The notes under the pieces were generated by a model. The model had not been told where the DNA came from, ran no database searches, and saw only the letters and a list, made by a program, of their open reading frames with translations. Positions 34,315 to 41,937 of a stretch of DNA of 42,980 nucleotides are shown one piece after another. Numbering within the stretch: position 1 is the stretch's first letter; every line of letters begins with the position of its first letter. Source of the DNA: a bacterium (Candidatus Blackallbacteria) CG13_big_fil_rev_8_21_14_2_50_49_14 (GTDB taxonomy: Bacteria > Cyanobacteriota > Sericytochromatia > UBA7694); assembly GCA_002783405.1 (NCBI GenBank), contig PFGG01000060.1:78007-120986 (forward strand), written 5' to 3'. The translations under genes and the position numbers were made by a program.

Positions 34315-35846
34315 TGCAAACCAATTCATTTCTTTTAACAACGCTTATTTTTCTACCTGTATTGGGTGCGCTTTCCTTGTTTTTCGTGCGCAGCCAACGC
34401 TCCCATATTTACCATTGGCTGGCTGCTGGCTGGAGTGGCTTGACCTTTCTCTTGTCTTTGTTCGCCTTGAGCCAGTATCAGCATGGGCTTCACAATGCCT
34501 CTGGCAAAGCCATTTTTCAATTGGTAGATCGCCTGCCTTGGATGCCAGCGATGCATATTCAGTACCAGGTGGGGGTGGATGGTCTCAGTCTGCCCATGGT
34601 TTTACTGACCACTCTGATTGTTTTCGTGGCGGTCTTTGCCTCTTGGGGGATTCAGGAACGCAGCCGGATGTATTTCATGATGCTCCTGATCATGGAAACA
34701 GCTGTTTTGGGTGTTTTTACTTCCCTTGATTTATTTCAGTTTTTCGTGATGTGGGAGCTTGAACTGATTCCCATGTATTTCCTGATTGGATTGTGGGGAG
34801 GACCCCGTCGCGGCTACGCTGCGATTAAGTTTATTCTTTACACCATGTTGGCCAGTGCCTTTATGTTTATTGCATTTTTGGCCATTTATTTCTTCTCACA
34901 GCCGCATACCTTTGATGTGATTGCGTTGCTTGAAAATCATAATTCGCTCTTGGCAACTCTGGCGCCTTCTTTCCAGATTCTGGTTCTGGTTTCCCTTTTG
35001 CTTTGCTTCTGTGTGAAATTGCCAATGGTGCCTTTTCATACCTGGTTGCCAGATGCGCACGTTGAAGCGCCTACTGCAATCAGTGTGGTGCTCGCGGGTG
35101 TCTTGCTCAAAATGGGTGCCTATGGCATTATCCGTTTCGGCTTTGGTTTCTTTCCCGATCTGATGAAACAATTGGCTGTTTTTATTGCGGCCTTTGGCAT
35201 GATCAATATTCTCTATGGCGCACTGCTTGCGCTTGCGCAAACAGATATGAAACGGGTGATTGCCTATTCCAGCGTCAGCCATATGGGCTTTGTGCTCCTG
35301 GGATTGGCTGCAATGAACCCCATGGGTTTAGATGGCGCGATTATGCAAATGTTTACCCATGGCACGATTACAGCACTTTTATTTATCTTTGTCGGGGTGG
35401 TTTACGATCGAACCCATACCCGTGTGATTGCTGATTTGGGGGGCTTGAGCGCGAAAATGCCTCTGGCTTCAGCTTTCTTTGTGATGGCGGCCTTGGCTTC
35501 AGTCGGGGCACCCGGCATGAGTGGCTTTGTCAGTGAGTTTTTAATTTTTGTTGGCAGCTATGGCAACCATCTGAAAGGCATTCCCCATTTTGCGATTCAA
35601 TTGTTTACCGTAGGCTCTGCTTTGGGGATTATTTTGGGGGCGGGTTATACCCTGTGGTTGACCCAGCGCGTTTTCTTTGGCAGTTTGCCCCAACGCTGGC
35701 AAGAGCTGACGGATATGAACCGAGTTGAACTGTTTAATGTTGTGATTTTGACCCTCTTGGTGGTTGCACTTGGCTTTTACCCGGCTCTGTTGATGGATAT
35801 GATCAACCCTGCCGCTGAGCAGTTGATATCCCTTTTGCCGAAATGA
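34314..35846 (+). CDS. nuoM: NADH-quinone oxidoreductase subunit M
   Basis: A 510-residue antiporter-like subunit of complex I. Typical motifs are MAIMHIQYQVGVDGLSLPMV-like (here MHIQYQVGVDGLSLPMVLLT), LDLFQFFVMWELELIPMYFLIGLWGG with the membrane glutamate, KLPMVPFHTWLPDAHVEAPTAISVVLAGVLLKMGAYG and LAQTDMKRVIAYSSVSHMG. The ATG overlaps the nuoL stop (TAATG), so the two are coupled. Confidence 0.97.
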   Translation: MQTNSFLLTTLIFLPVLGALSLFFVRSQRSHIYHWLAAGWSGLTFLLSLFALSQYQHGLHNASGKAIFQLVDRLPWMPAMHIQYQVGVDGLSLPMVLLTTLIVFVAVFASWGIQERSRMYFMMLLIMETAVLGVFTSLDLFQFFVMWELELIPMYFLIGLWGGPRRGYAAIKFILYTMLASAFMFIAFLAIYFFSQPHTFDVIALLENHNSLLATLAPSFQILVLVSLLLCFCVKLPMVPFHTWLPDAHVEAPTAISVVLAGVLLKMGAYGIIRFGFGFFPDLMKQLAVFIAAFGMINILYGALLALAQTDMKRVIAYSSVSHMGFVLLGLAAMNPMGLDGAIMQMFTHGTITALLFIFVGVVYDRTHTRVIADLGGLSAKMPLASAFFVMAALASVGAPGMSGFVSEFLIFVGSYGNHLKGIPHFAIQLFTVGSALGIILGAGYTLWLTQRVFFGSLPQRWQELTDMNRVELFNVVILTLLVVALGFYPALLMDMINPAAEQLISLLPK

Positions 35847-35858
35847 AGGAGTTGAGTA

Positions 35859-37349
35859 GTGGACTTTACCGTCATCATACCTGAAATTCTAGTTTGCCTG
35901 ACCGCATTGGCGGTGATTGGTGCTGATTTATTCAATGATCAGGACGAACGCCGGAGACGTGGGGTGATGGCCTTTATTTCTGCTGCGGGTTTAAGCATTG
36001 CCCTGGGGGTTCTGGTCGGGGCCCATGCTGGGGGCTATTTTGGCCTTGAGCGTTTTTACGGAGCCTTTGCACCTGATCATATGAGTTTGTTTTTCCGCTT
36101 TGCACTTTTGCTTTCGGCGTTGATGACGATCATGCTTTCGGTGCAATATGTTCAGGATAAGATCCGCCATGCGGCTGAATTTTATGCTTTGATTTGTTTA
36201 GCGACTTTGGGCGCAATGTTTCTTTCTGCGGCCACCGAAATGCTTACTTTTTACCTTTCACTTGAACTTTTAAGTCTTTCCTCTTTTGTGCTGGTGGCTT
36301 TGCGCAAAGACAACCCCAAATCTGCAGAAGCCTCTTTGAAGTATCTGGTTTTTGGAGCCCTTTCTTCAGGCTTGCTTTTGTATGGCCTTTCTCTGATTTT
36401 TGGCATGACTGGCAGTATTCAGTATGCCCAGATCAATGCCTATTTCTCTCAAATTACCCAAGGCCTGCTGGATTCAAATGGTTATCTGACTTTGCAACCG
36501 ATGGTGGCTATTTTCTTGATTTTGGGGGGGCTGGGTTATAAGGTCGCCGCTGTTCCCTTTCATATGTGGGCGCCCGATGTCTATGAGGGTGCGCCTTTGC
36601 CTGTCACTGCTTTCCTGTCGGTCAGTTCAAAACTTGCAGGCTTTGCCGCCCTGATTCGCATGACGCAAATGCTGGATAATAATTCTCTAACCCCTGTCTG
36701 GGTGCGTCTGGTATTTCTCTTGGCGATTCTGTCGATGTCCTTGGGCAATATCCTGGCGATTGCACAACGGGATATCAAACGGATGTTTGCCTATTCCAGT
36801 ATTGCCCAAGCGGGTTACTTGCTTTTAGGGGTGGCCGCCCTGTCGAATTTAAGTTCCCGTGACATGGCGATTTCAGGACTTTTGTTCTATCTTTTGGTCT
36901 ATGTCTTTATGAATCTGGGCGCTTTTGCAGCGATTACCCATCTTTCAAAACAAATGGGCAGCACAGAAATTATTTACTTTTCTGGATTGGGTGCCCGTTA
37001 TCCTTGGTTTGCCTTTGTTTTAAGCGCGTGTCTGCTGTCTCTTACCGGACTTCCTCCTTTTGCCGGTTTTACAGGTAAATTTTATCTGTTTGGGGCTGTT
37101 ACCCAAATGGGAACGGGTTACCTGTGGATCGTTCTTGTGGCCGTTTTGAATAGCGTGGTCTCTCTCTATTACTACAGCCGCGTAATTCGCATGCTTTATT
37201 TTGGACAGAGTACTGCCGAGTTTGAACAAAAATCATCTCATCCGGCCTTGATGATGGCGAGTATTTTGGGGCTTGTGGGTATACTGGGACTGTTCCTGTT
37301 TCCAAGTTTTGTCCTGAATTTTCTCGCATCTATTCATAGCTTGTTATAA
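35859..37349 (+). CDS. nuoN: NADH-quinone oxidoreductase subunit N
   Basis: A 496-residue antiporter-like subunit that closes the membrane arm of complex I. Family motifs are FYLSLELLSLSSFVLVALRK with the membrane glutamate, YKVAAVPFHMWAPDVYEGAPLPVTAFLSVSSKLAGFAA and IAQRDIKRMFAYSSIAQAGYLL. Translation starts at GTG with AAGGAG 7 bases upstream. It is 12 bases after nuoM. No further nuo genes follow; two small unrelated proteins come next. Confidence 0.97.
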   Translation: MDFTVIIPEILVCLTALAVIGADLFNDQDERRRRGVMAFISAAGLSIALGVLVGAHAGGYFGLERFYGAFAPDHMSLFFRFALLLSALMTIMLSVQYVQDKIRHAAEFYALICLATLGAMFLSAATEMLTFYLSLELLSLSSFVLVALRKDNPKSAEASLKYLVFGALSSGLLLYGLSLIFGMTGSIQYAQINAYFSQITQGLLDSNGYLTLQPMVAIFLILGGLGYKVAAVPFHMWAPDVYEGAPLPVTAFLSVSSKLAGFAALIRMTQMLDNNSLTPVWVRLVFLLAILSMSLGNILAIAQRDIKRMFAYSSIAQAGYLLLGVAALSNLSSRDMAISGLLFYLLVYVFMNLGAFAAITHLSKQMGSTEIIYFSGLGARYPWFAFVLSACLLSLTGLPPFAGFTGKFYLFGAVTQMGTGYLWIVLVAVLNSVVSLYYYSRVIRMLYFGQSTAEFEQKSSHPALMMASILGLVGILGLFLFPSFVLNFLASIHSLL

Positions 37350-37388
37350 TCCTATAATTCGATTAAGGTAAACGAGGGGAATTTCTCA

Positions 37389-37595
37389 ATGGCTGAAAAA
37401 AAAGGGGGCTTATGCCCCATCATGAGTTTTCGTGCTTCTTTTTCAAAGGATGCGGCAGTTCCTTGTGTAGGTGATAAATGTGCTTTTTGGGATGACCTTT
37501 ATGGCAAATGCGGCCAGATTGCCCAGGCCGAAAGATTGTCTGATTCTCTGCAACGGGTACATGAAAAACTTCATGATATGATGATTAAAATGTAG
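37389..37595 (+). CDS. Small four-cysteine protein, possible metal binder
   Basis: A 68-residue protein with cysteines at 9 (LCPIM), 26 and 31 (PCVGDKCAFW) and 41 (GKCG), then an amphipathic helix (RLSDSLQRVHEKLHDMMIKM). The CP...PC(x4)CAFW pattern recurs in small bacterial proteins that I think may bind a metal or Fe-S cluster; this is inference. GAGGGGA lies about 10 bases before the ATG. It follows nuoN by 39 bases and may be part of the same transcript. The 74-residue gene begins 4 bases after its stop. Confidence 0.7.
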   Translation: MAEKKGGLCPIMSFRASFSKDAAVPCVGDKCAFWDDLYGKCGQIAQAERLSDSLQRVHEKLHDMMIKM

Positions 37596-37599
37596 GCGG

Positions 37600-37824
37600 A
37601 TGTTAAAAAGTCGCCGCCAAGGCTTTGAAGTGGAGTCGGGCGAAAACCCGGCTCCGATGTTTGTAACGCACTGGTATGTACTCAAGCAAGCTTTGGTTTT
37701 CGCTTTGTTTTCAGTTCCCTTTTTAAGCGGGCTGGGTTTATTCCTGGCCCGCTTGTTTCTGCGCCCTGCTGATCAGCCGATTGGCATACTTACCAAAGTG
37801 CAGGGCACTGATACCGAAGCGTAA
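37600..37824 (+). CDS. Small single-pass membrane protein
   Basis: A 74-residue frame with one hydrophobic helix (LKQALVFALFSVPFLSGLGLF, about 28-50) and a short polar tail. The ATG at 37600 has GGCGG directly against it, so the real start may lie downstream (for example GTG in EVESG, or the ATG of MFVTHWY). It is the last gene on this strand before the convergent sensor kinase, whose stop lies 5 bases away. I recognise no family and the function is unknown. Confidence 0.5.
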   Translation: MLKSRRQGFEVESGENPAPMFVTHWYVLKQALVFALFSVPFLSGLGLFLARLFLRPADQPIGILTKVQGTDTEA

Positions 37825-37828
37825 ATTT

Positions 37829-40444
37829 TTAGCTGTCCACCACAATTTGAACAGAGTCCAAATAACTGCGTAGCTTGATGAGATTTTCTGCGATTAGCTC
37901 CTGATTTGAACCGGTTGCACCTTTTTCGAGGGCTTCTCCAATTTCAGTAACGCCGGTGAAGCCAAAAATGCCGCCAGCGCTTTTCATGCTTTTGCCCAGG
38001 ACGCGGATCAAGCCAAAGTCTCCATTGTTTAAGGCTTCTTCGATTCTTACCAGATCTTGTTGTCTTTTTTCAAGAAAAGCAGGGGCATGTTCTGCCATAT
38101 CTGCTCCAATGTGTACGATCGTTGCTTCCATTGAACTGGAGTCTGGAGTCTCTGGTTCTGTAGGCTGAAGCAGGGAGATTTGATCTGCCCAGAGGGGAAT
38201 GTGTTGAACCAGAACCGAAAGTAATTCTTCTTTGGTTTGTGGTTTTTTGACCAGGGCCATAAATCCCTCCTGGTCTTCAGGGCTGTCGCCTTCTGAGAGC
38301 AGGCCAACAATCGGCGTTTGACCCCGATCTTCTTTTTTCTCCCAGTTCCGGATATGCTCGGTTGATTTTCTACCATTCATCACGGGCATATTCAAATCCA
38401 TCAAGAGCAGATCAAAGGCTTTTTCTTTAAACATTTCAATTGCTTTTCTGCCATTGTCTACATAACTAAAAATCACAGGATAACCGGATGAAAACTGTTG
38501 AAATTCAAGCATGGTTTCAAGATCATCATCGACCAAGAGAATCGCACAGGGTTCGAGCCCTTCTAAAAATTCAGGATTAAAATTCACAGGAAGTGCAGGC
38601 ACGGCTGAATGCTCGTGGGCTTCTGTTTGAGCGCTTTCATTTACCGGCTGGGTTCTTGTCTCTTCAGGGATCTCTTCTTCTGCCTCTGCTTCTTCAGCGA
38701 TTTCATCATTGGCAATGGTTTGAATCCGTGAGGTATTGGTTTTTTCCTGAACAGGCTCAGGAGCGCTTGGGAGAAACGCAGGGGCAGGCGTTTCTGGATC
38801 AAAATCCGGAATATGACGGGGTTCTTCGTTTGAAAATGCGAGTTTGAGGTTGAAAAGAAAGGTGCTGCCTTGATCCCGCAAGCTGTTAAACCAGATTTTT
38901 CCCTCTAAATCATTGATATACTGTTTGGCTTGTGTCAAGCCCTTGAAGGTCAGTCCTTTGGGAAGTGCGCCCGTTTCAAAAAGACGGCGGATGCCTTCCT
39001 GGGTCGTTTCGTCAATGCCATGGCCCGTATCCCGGATCATAAACAGCAGGGTTGCGGAATGGTCGTCTTGTTCTGCCAAGCGTACCTTGACCAGAATATT
39101 CCCTTGTTCCGTATGGCGCAGGGCGTTGTCCAAGAGTTGGTAAAGAATGTGCTGAAGACGGTTGGGCTCACCTGAAAATGCATCGGGTACATCATCTTCA
39201 ACGGAATGAAAAATCTGTAATCCACGGGTTTGAGCGGTTTGATGAAAGAGGAATTTGAGTGAGTTGACGACCGCGCGCAGGCTGAAGGGCTGGGTGGGAA
39301 GAACCATTCCATTCTGGGCATTTTGGGTCAGTCCTTTGACAGGTTCGGGGGGCAATGCGCCTTCGATCAGTTCACAAACGTGTTGGTGAAGGGTTCTAAG
39401 CTCAGACAATTTTTCTTTTTGGCCTTTGGAAGGCACCAATTCCTGAATCAGGCGGCTGATCTCTCCCAGGCTGGTTTCGAGACCGGAACTCTGCAATTTC
39501 TCGAGCAGCAGCCGGGGCCGCTTTAAGATTTTTCGTTCAGAGGTGTCACGGGCAATCAGGCAGACAACATGTTTTTCGCGCTGTTCAAAAACAGAGCAAC
39601 TGACTTCAACTTCCAGCCATTGATTGGCTTTGTTTAAAAAACGAGCTTCATCCCGAACCAAAAGTTCAGTTCCCCGAAAACGTCGGAAATCGATCCATTC
39701 ATCAATTTTAAGCGGCTCGCCTTCCATGATATCGTAAAGCGTCAGGGAGAACATTTCATCAGCGTTATAACCCAACATGACATTGAAAGCAGGGTTGGCT
39801 TCTGTGATCTTTTTTGTTTGGGGGTCTATCAGAAACACAGCATCAGCATTTTCATTGACTATTTTACGGTAGCGTTCTTCATTAAAATGAAGGGCATCAA
39901 AGGTCCATTTTTGTTTGGTGACGTCATTGAAACTCGCGACAAGCACCGAACTTCCAAAAATTTTCAAGCGGTTGAGGCGCAGTTCAATCGGAAAGATCGA
40001 GCCATTGGCGCGATTCAGTACAATGTCCCAGCGGCGTGAGAATAAATTGGTATTGGGGTCTTTTTGTCCTTCTTGAACGCATTGGTAATATTCCTGGCCT
40101 TGGGCTGTGGGAAAGAATTTTTCAAAAGCAGAAACACCAATTAAGTCTCTCGAGGGACGCCCTAAAACGCGTTCAGCCAGTTTGTTCAGACCGAGAATTT
40201 TTCCAGAAGCATCTAAAATGACCAGACAGTCAAAGGAAACTTCACCCATCGCTTGCAGGCATTGCCGGTAGAATTCGGCCCAAAGATTCTGTTCTGCAAG
40301 GCTGATCTGTGCTTCGTCAAAATGACTGTTGCTTTGCTTGATTAATTCAAGATAACTTGAAATATAGAGGCGAAATTCAGGCTGATTTTTGAATGTGGTT
40401 TCAAAAAGTTGAGTAAGTCCTGCCGCTGCGGTCTCTGATGACAT
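37829..40444 (-). CDS. Degenerate hybrid sensor (PAS-PAS-ATPase-receiver-HPt)
   Basis: An 871-residue cytoplasmic sensor with no membrane helix. In order: a helical N-terminus; PAS 1 (about 60-175); PAS 2 (about 188-302); a helical linker (about 303-370) where a HisKA domain is expected; a HATPase region (about 390-540, N-box NRLQHILYQLLDNALRHT, G1 DTGHGI); an acidic linker; a receiver domain (about 630-755, phospho-acceptor Asp683 in LMDLNMP, VKKP lysine); and a C-terminal HPt-like domain (about 778-868). The expected H-box histidine is not visible in the linker. The HPt motif that should contain histidine reads GKSMKSAGG, with Lys818 in its place. The G2 box is also poor (FKGLTQ). It is transcribed alone. 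Confidence 0.82.
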   Translation of the reverse strand: MSSETAAAGLTQLFETTFKNQPEFRLYISSYLELIKQSNSHFDEAQISLAEQNLWAEFYRQCLQAMGEVSFDCLVILDASGKILGLNKLAERVLGRPSRDLIGVSAFEKFFPTAQGQEYYQCVQEGQKDPNTNLFSRRWDIVLNRANGSIFPIELRLNRLKIFGSSVLVASFNDVTKQKWTFDALHFNEERYRKIVNENADAVFLIDPQTKKITEANPAFNVMLGYNADEMFSLTLYDIMEGEPLKIDEWIDFRRFRGTELLVRDEARFLNKANQWLEVEVSCSVFEQREKHVVCLIARDTSERKILKRPRLLLEKLQSSGLETSLGEISRLIQELVPSKGQKEKLSELRTLHQHVCELIEGALPPEPVKGLTQNAQNGMVLPTQPFSLRAVVNSLKFLFHQTAQTRGLQIFHSVEDDVPDAFSGEPNRLQHILYQLLDNALRHTEQGNILVKVRLAEQDDHSATLLFMIRDTGHGIDETTQEGIRRLFETGALPKGLTFKGLTQAKQYINDLEGKIWFNSLRDQGSTFLFNLKLAFSNEEPRHIPDFDPETPAPAFLPSAPEPVQEKTNTSRIQTIANDEIAEEAEAEEEIPEETRTQPVNESAQTEAHEHSAVPALPVNFNPEFLEGLEPCAILLVDDDLETMLEFQQFSSGYPVIFSYVDNGRKAIEMFKEKAFDLLLMDLNMPVMNGRKSTEHIRNWEKKEDRGQTPIVGLLSEGDSPEDQEGFMALVKKPQTKEELLSVLVQHIPLWADQISLLQPTEPETPDSSSMEATIVHIGADMAEHAPAFLEKRQQDLVRIEEALNNGDFGLIRVLGKSMKSAGGIFGFTGVTEIGEALEKGATGSNQELIAENLIKLRSYLDSVQIVVDS

Positions 40445-40649
40445 GATGCTTCAATTCCCTCTGACTGGTAGTTCTGATAATCGATGCAAGCCGTGGCGTC
40501 TAGCGGGTGTGGCTTGTGAACTGCACTTACTATGTTACCTGAAAACAGGGGGTTTAGGCAGTTCAAATTTGAGGATCTGCTTTGAAGATTTAGGTTTCTT
40601 GATATAAAAAGAAGAGCGCTCTAAAACATATCCCTTCATTTGAGGGGAA

Positions 40650-40658
40650 TGGTATGAT
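40650..40658 (+). promoter_or_regulatory. Candidate extended -10 promoter (TGGTATGAT)
   Basis: TG (40650-40651), one base and TATGAT (40653-40658), 45 bases before the GtrA-family ATG. It probably drives the GtrA-nusB-ftsY run. No good -35. A perfect 10-base palindrome AGAGCGCTCT lies at 40613-40622, just upstream. Confidence 0.45.
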
Positions 40659-40703
40659 GTATACGGTTTTTATCTTGATCCTTGACAAAGAGGCGTCATT
40701 TTC

Positions 40704-41174
40704 ATGCTGCAGTTTTTAAAACGCCAGACAACTTTTTTTCGCTATGTTGCTGTGGGTATTTTAGGAACAGCAGTCGATCTGGGAACCCTTTATCTGCTTA
40801 CGCATTTGAGTGGAATAGATCCCCGCAAAAGCTGGCTTTTTCCATTTTTCGTGACTTTGGCTTTTCTCTTTGCGGTTGTGAATAACTATATTCTCAACCG
40901 TCTCTGGACCTTCGAGAGCAGAGGCAATCAAGTATCCTCTGAATTTTTTCGCTTTTTCCTGGTTTCACTTGGCGGTTTGGCGCTCACACAGGCTTTGATG
41001 TGGGTCTTTGTTTCTTTGCTTGGCGTTTGGTATATGTTGGCCAAGGCTTTGACCTCGATGCTTGTTTTGGTTTGGAATTTTGGTTTGAATAAATTCTGGA
41101 CCTTTCGTAAACCCTCTGCCCCCTCAGTACAAAACCAGGAGACTATGACATCTACGATTGCAACGGTTGGTTAA
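40704..41174 (+). CDS. GtrA-family membrane protein
   Basis: A 156-residue protein with four membrane helices, typical of GtrA/DPMS-like proteins, which are thought to help move polyprenyl-linked sugars across the membrane or to anchor glycosyltransferases. Motifs are FFRYVAVGILGTAVDLGTLYLL, FAVVNNYILNRLWTF (the conserved N-R-xWTF) and the mirror motif VWNFGLNKFWTF near the end. AGAGG lies about 9-10 bases before the ATG. It is 10 bases upstream of nusB. No glycosyltransferase gene is nearby, so its partner is unknown. Confidence 0.9.
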   Translation: MLQFLKRQTTFFRYVAVGILGTAVDLGTLYLLTHLSGIDPRKSWLFPFFVTLAFLFAVVNNYILNRLWTFESRGNQVSSEFFRFFLVSLGGLALTQALMWVFVSLLGVWYMLAKALTSMLVLVWNFGLNKFWTFRKPSAPSVQNQETMTSTIATVG

Positions 41175-41184
41175 ATTTAAATTT

Positions 41185-41937
41185 ATGGTTTCTATTCATC
41201 CCCCTCACAAAACATTGAGCTATGCCCGACATATTGGGCGTGAGTTGGCTTTTTTAACAGTTTCTTCTCTGATGCAACAATCCCAAGAAGAACATGCAGA
41301 TCAGATTTTACTGGAAGAACTTTTAGAGCGTTCAGTCAGGGTTTTGCTTTCAGAAGCAGAAGACGCGCTCTTGACCTCTGGAAAAGCGCTTCAGGAAGTA
41401 CACGAAAAACTGTCTTCCTTTGAACTGGAGGAGAAAATAGTTCTTTCAGCGAAGGACCCTCAACGTCAGATTCGTCAGAAGATTGAAGAAATGAAAGCTT
41501 TTCAGGCCGCCCTCCTGCTGCAGACAGAGCAGATGGAGAGGGCCAGCCATCTTATGGAAGAGTCGATGCAGATCCCGCTTTTGCGTATTTTGGCGGATAC
41601 CCCGCAAATTCGCGAATTTGCGCTTGAGTTGGCTGCACAGTATCGCAAACACCGGGTGCAGATTGATACCGAGGTGGATGCGATCTCTCCTGAATGGCCT
41701 TTGGAGCGCATGAACAGCATTGACCGGGATTTGATTCGGGTGGCTGCGGCAGAAATGTTTTATGATCCTTTCGTGCATCAGATCGGTGGTGATTCTACAC
41801 CTTTGCCGGTGGTGATTAATGAAGCCGTTGAGCTTTCGAAAAAATATGGAACAGGCGATTCTCATCGTTTTGTAAACGGTGTTTTGCGCAACCTGATTTC
41901 AAAGGCCGAAGAATTACGCCGGAGTTATCGCGCATGA
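41185..41937 (+). CDS. nusB: Transcription antitermination factor NusB, long form
   Basis: A 250-residue NusB, well above the usual 130-150. NusB binds boxA RNA together with NusE to allow antitermination at rRNA operons. The N-terminal YARHIGRELAFLTVSSL matches the RELA-type start of NusB, but a long helical insert (about 30-150) precedes the conserved C-terminal part: MNSIDRDLIRVAAAEMFYD, VVINEAVELSKKYGTGDSHRFVNGVLRNLI. This long-insert layout is like cyanobacterial NusB as I recall it. I chose the ATG at 41185 over an ATG at 41158. The stop overlaps ftsY (ATGA). Confidence 0.9.
   Translation: MVSIHPPHKTLSYARHIGRELAFLTVSSLMQQSQEEHADQILLEELLERSVRVLLSEAEDALLTSGKALQEVHEKLSSFELEEKIVLSAKDPQRQIRQKIEEMKAFQAALLLQTEQMERASHLMEESMQIPLLRILADTPQIREFALELAAQYRKHRVQIDTEVDAISPEWPLERMNSIDRDLIRVAAAEMFYDPFVHQIGGDSTPLPVVINEAVELSKKYGTGDSHRFVNGVLRNLISKAEELRRSYRA

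Noticed and set aside
40613-40622. AGAGCGCTCT palindrome as an operator
   Set aside because: Only ten bases long and isolated; a chance occurrence is likely, so it is mentioned only in the promoter entry.
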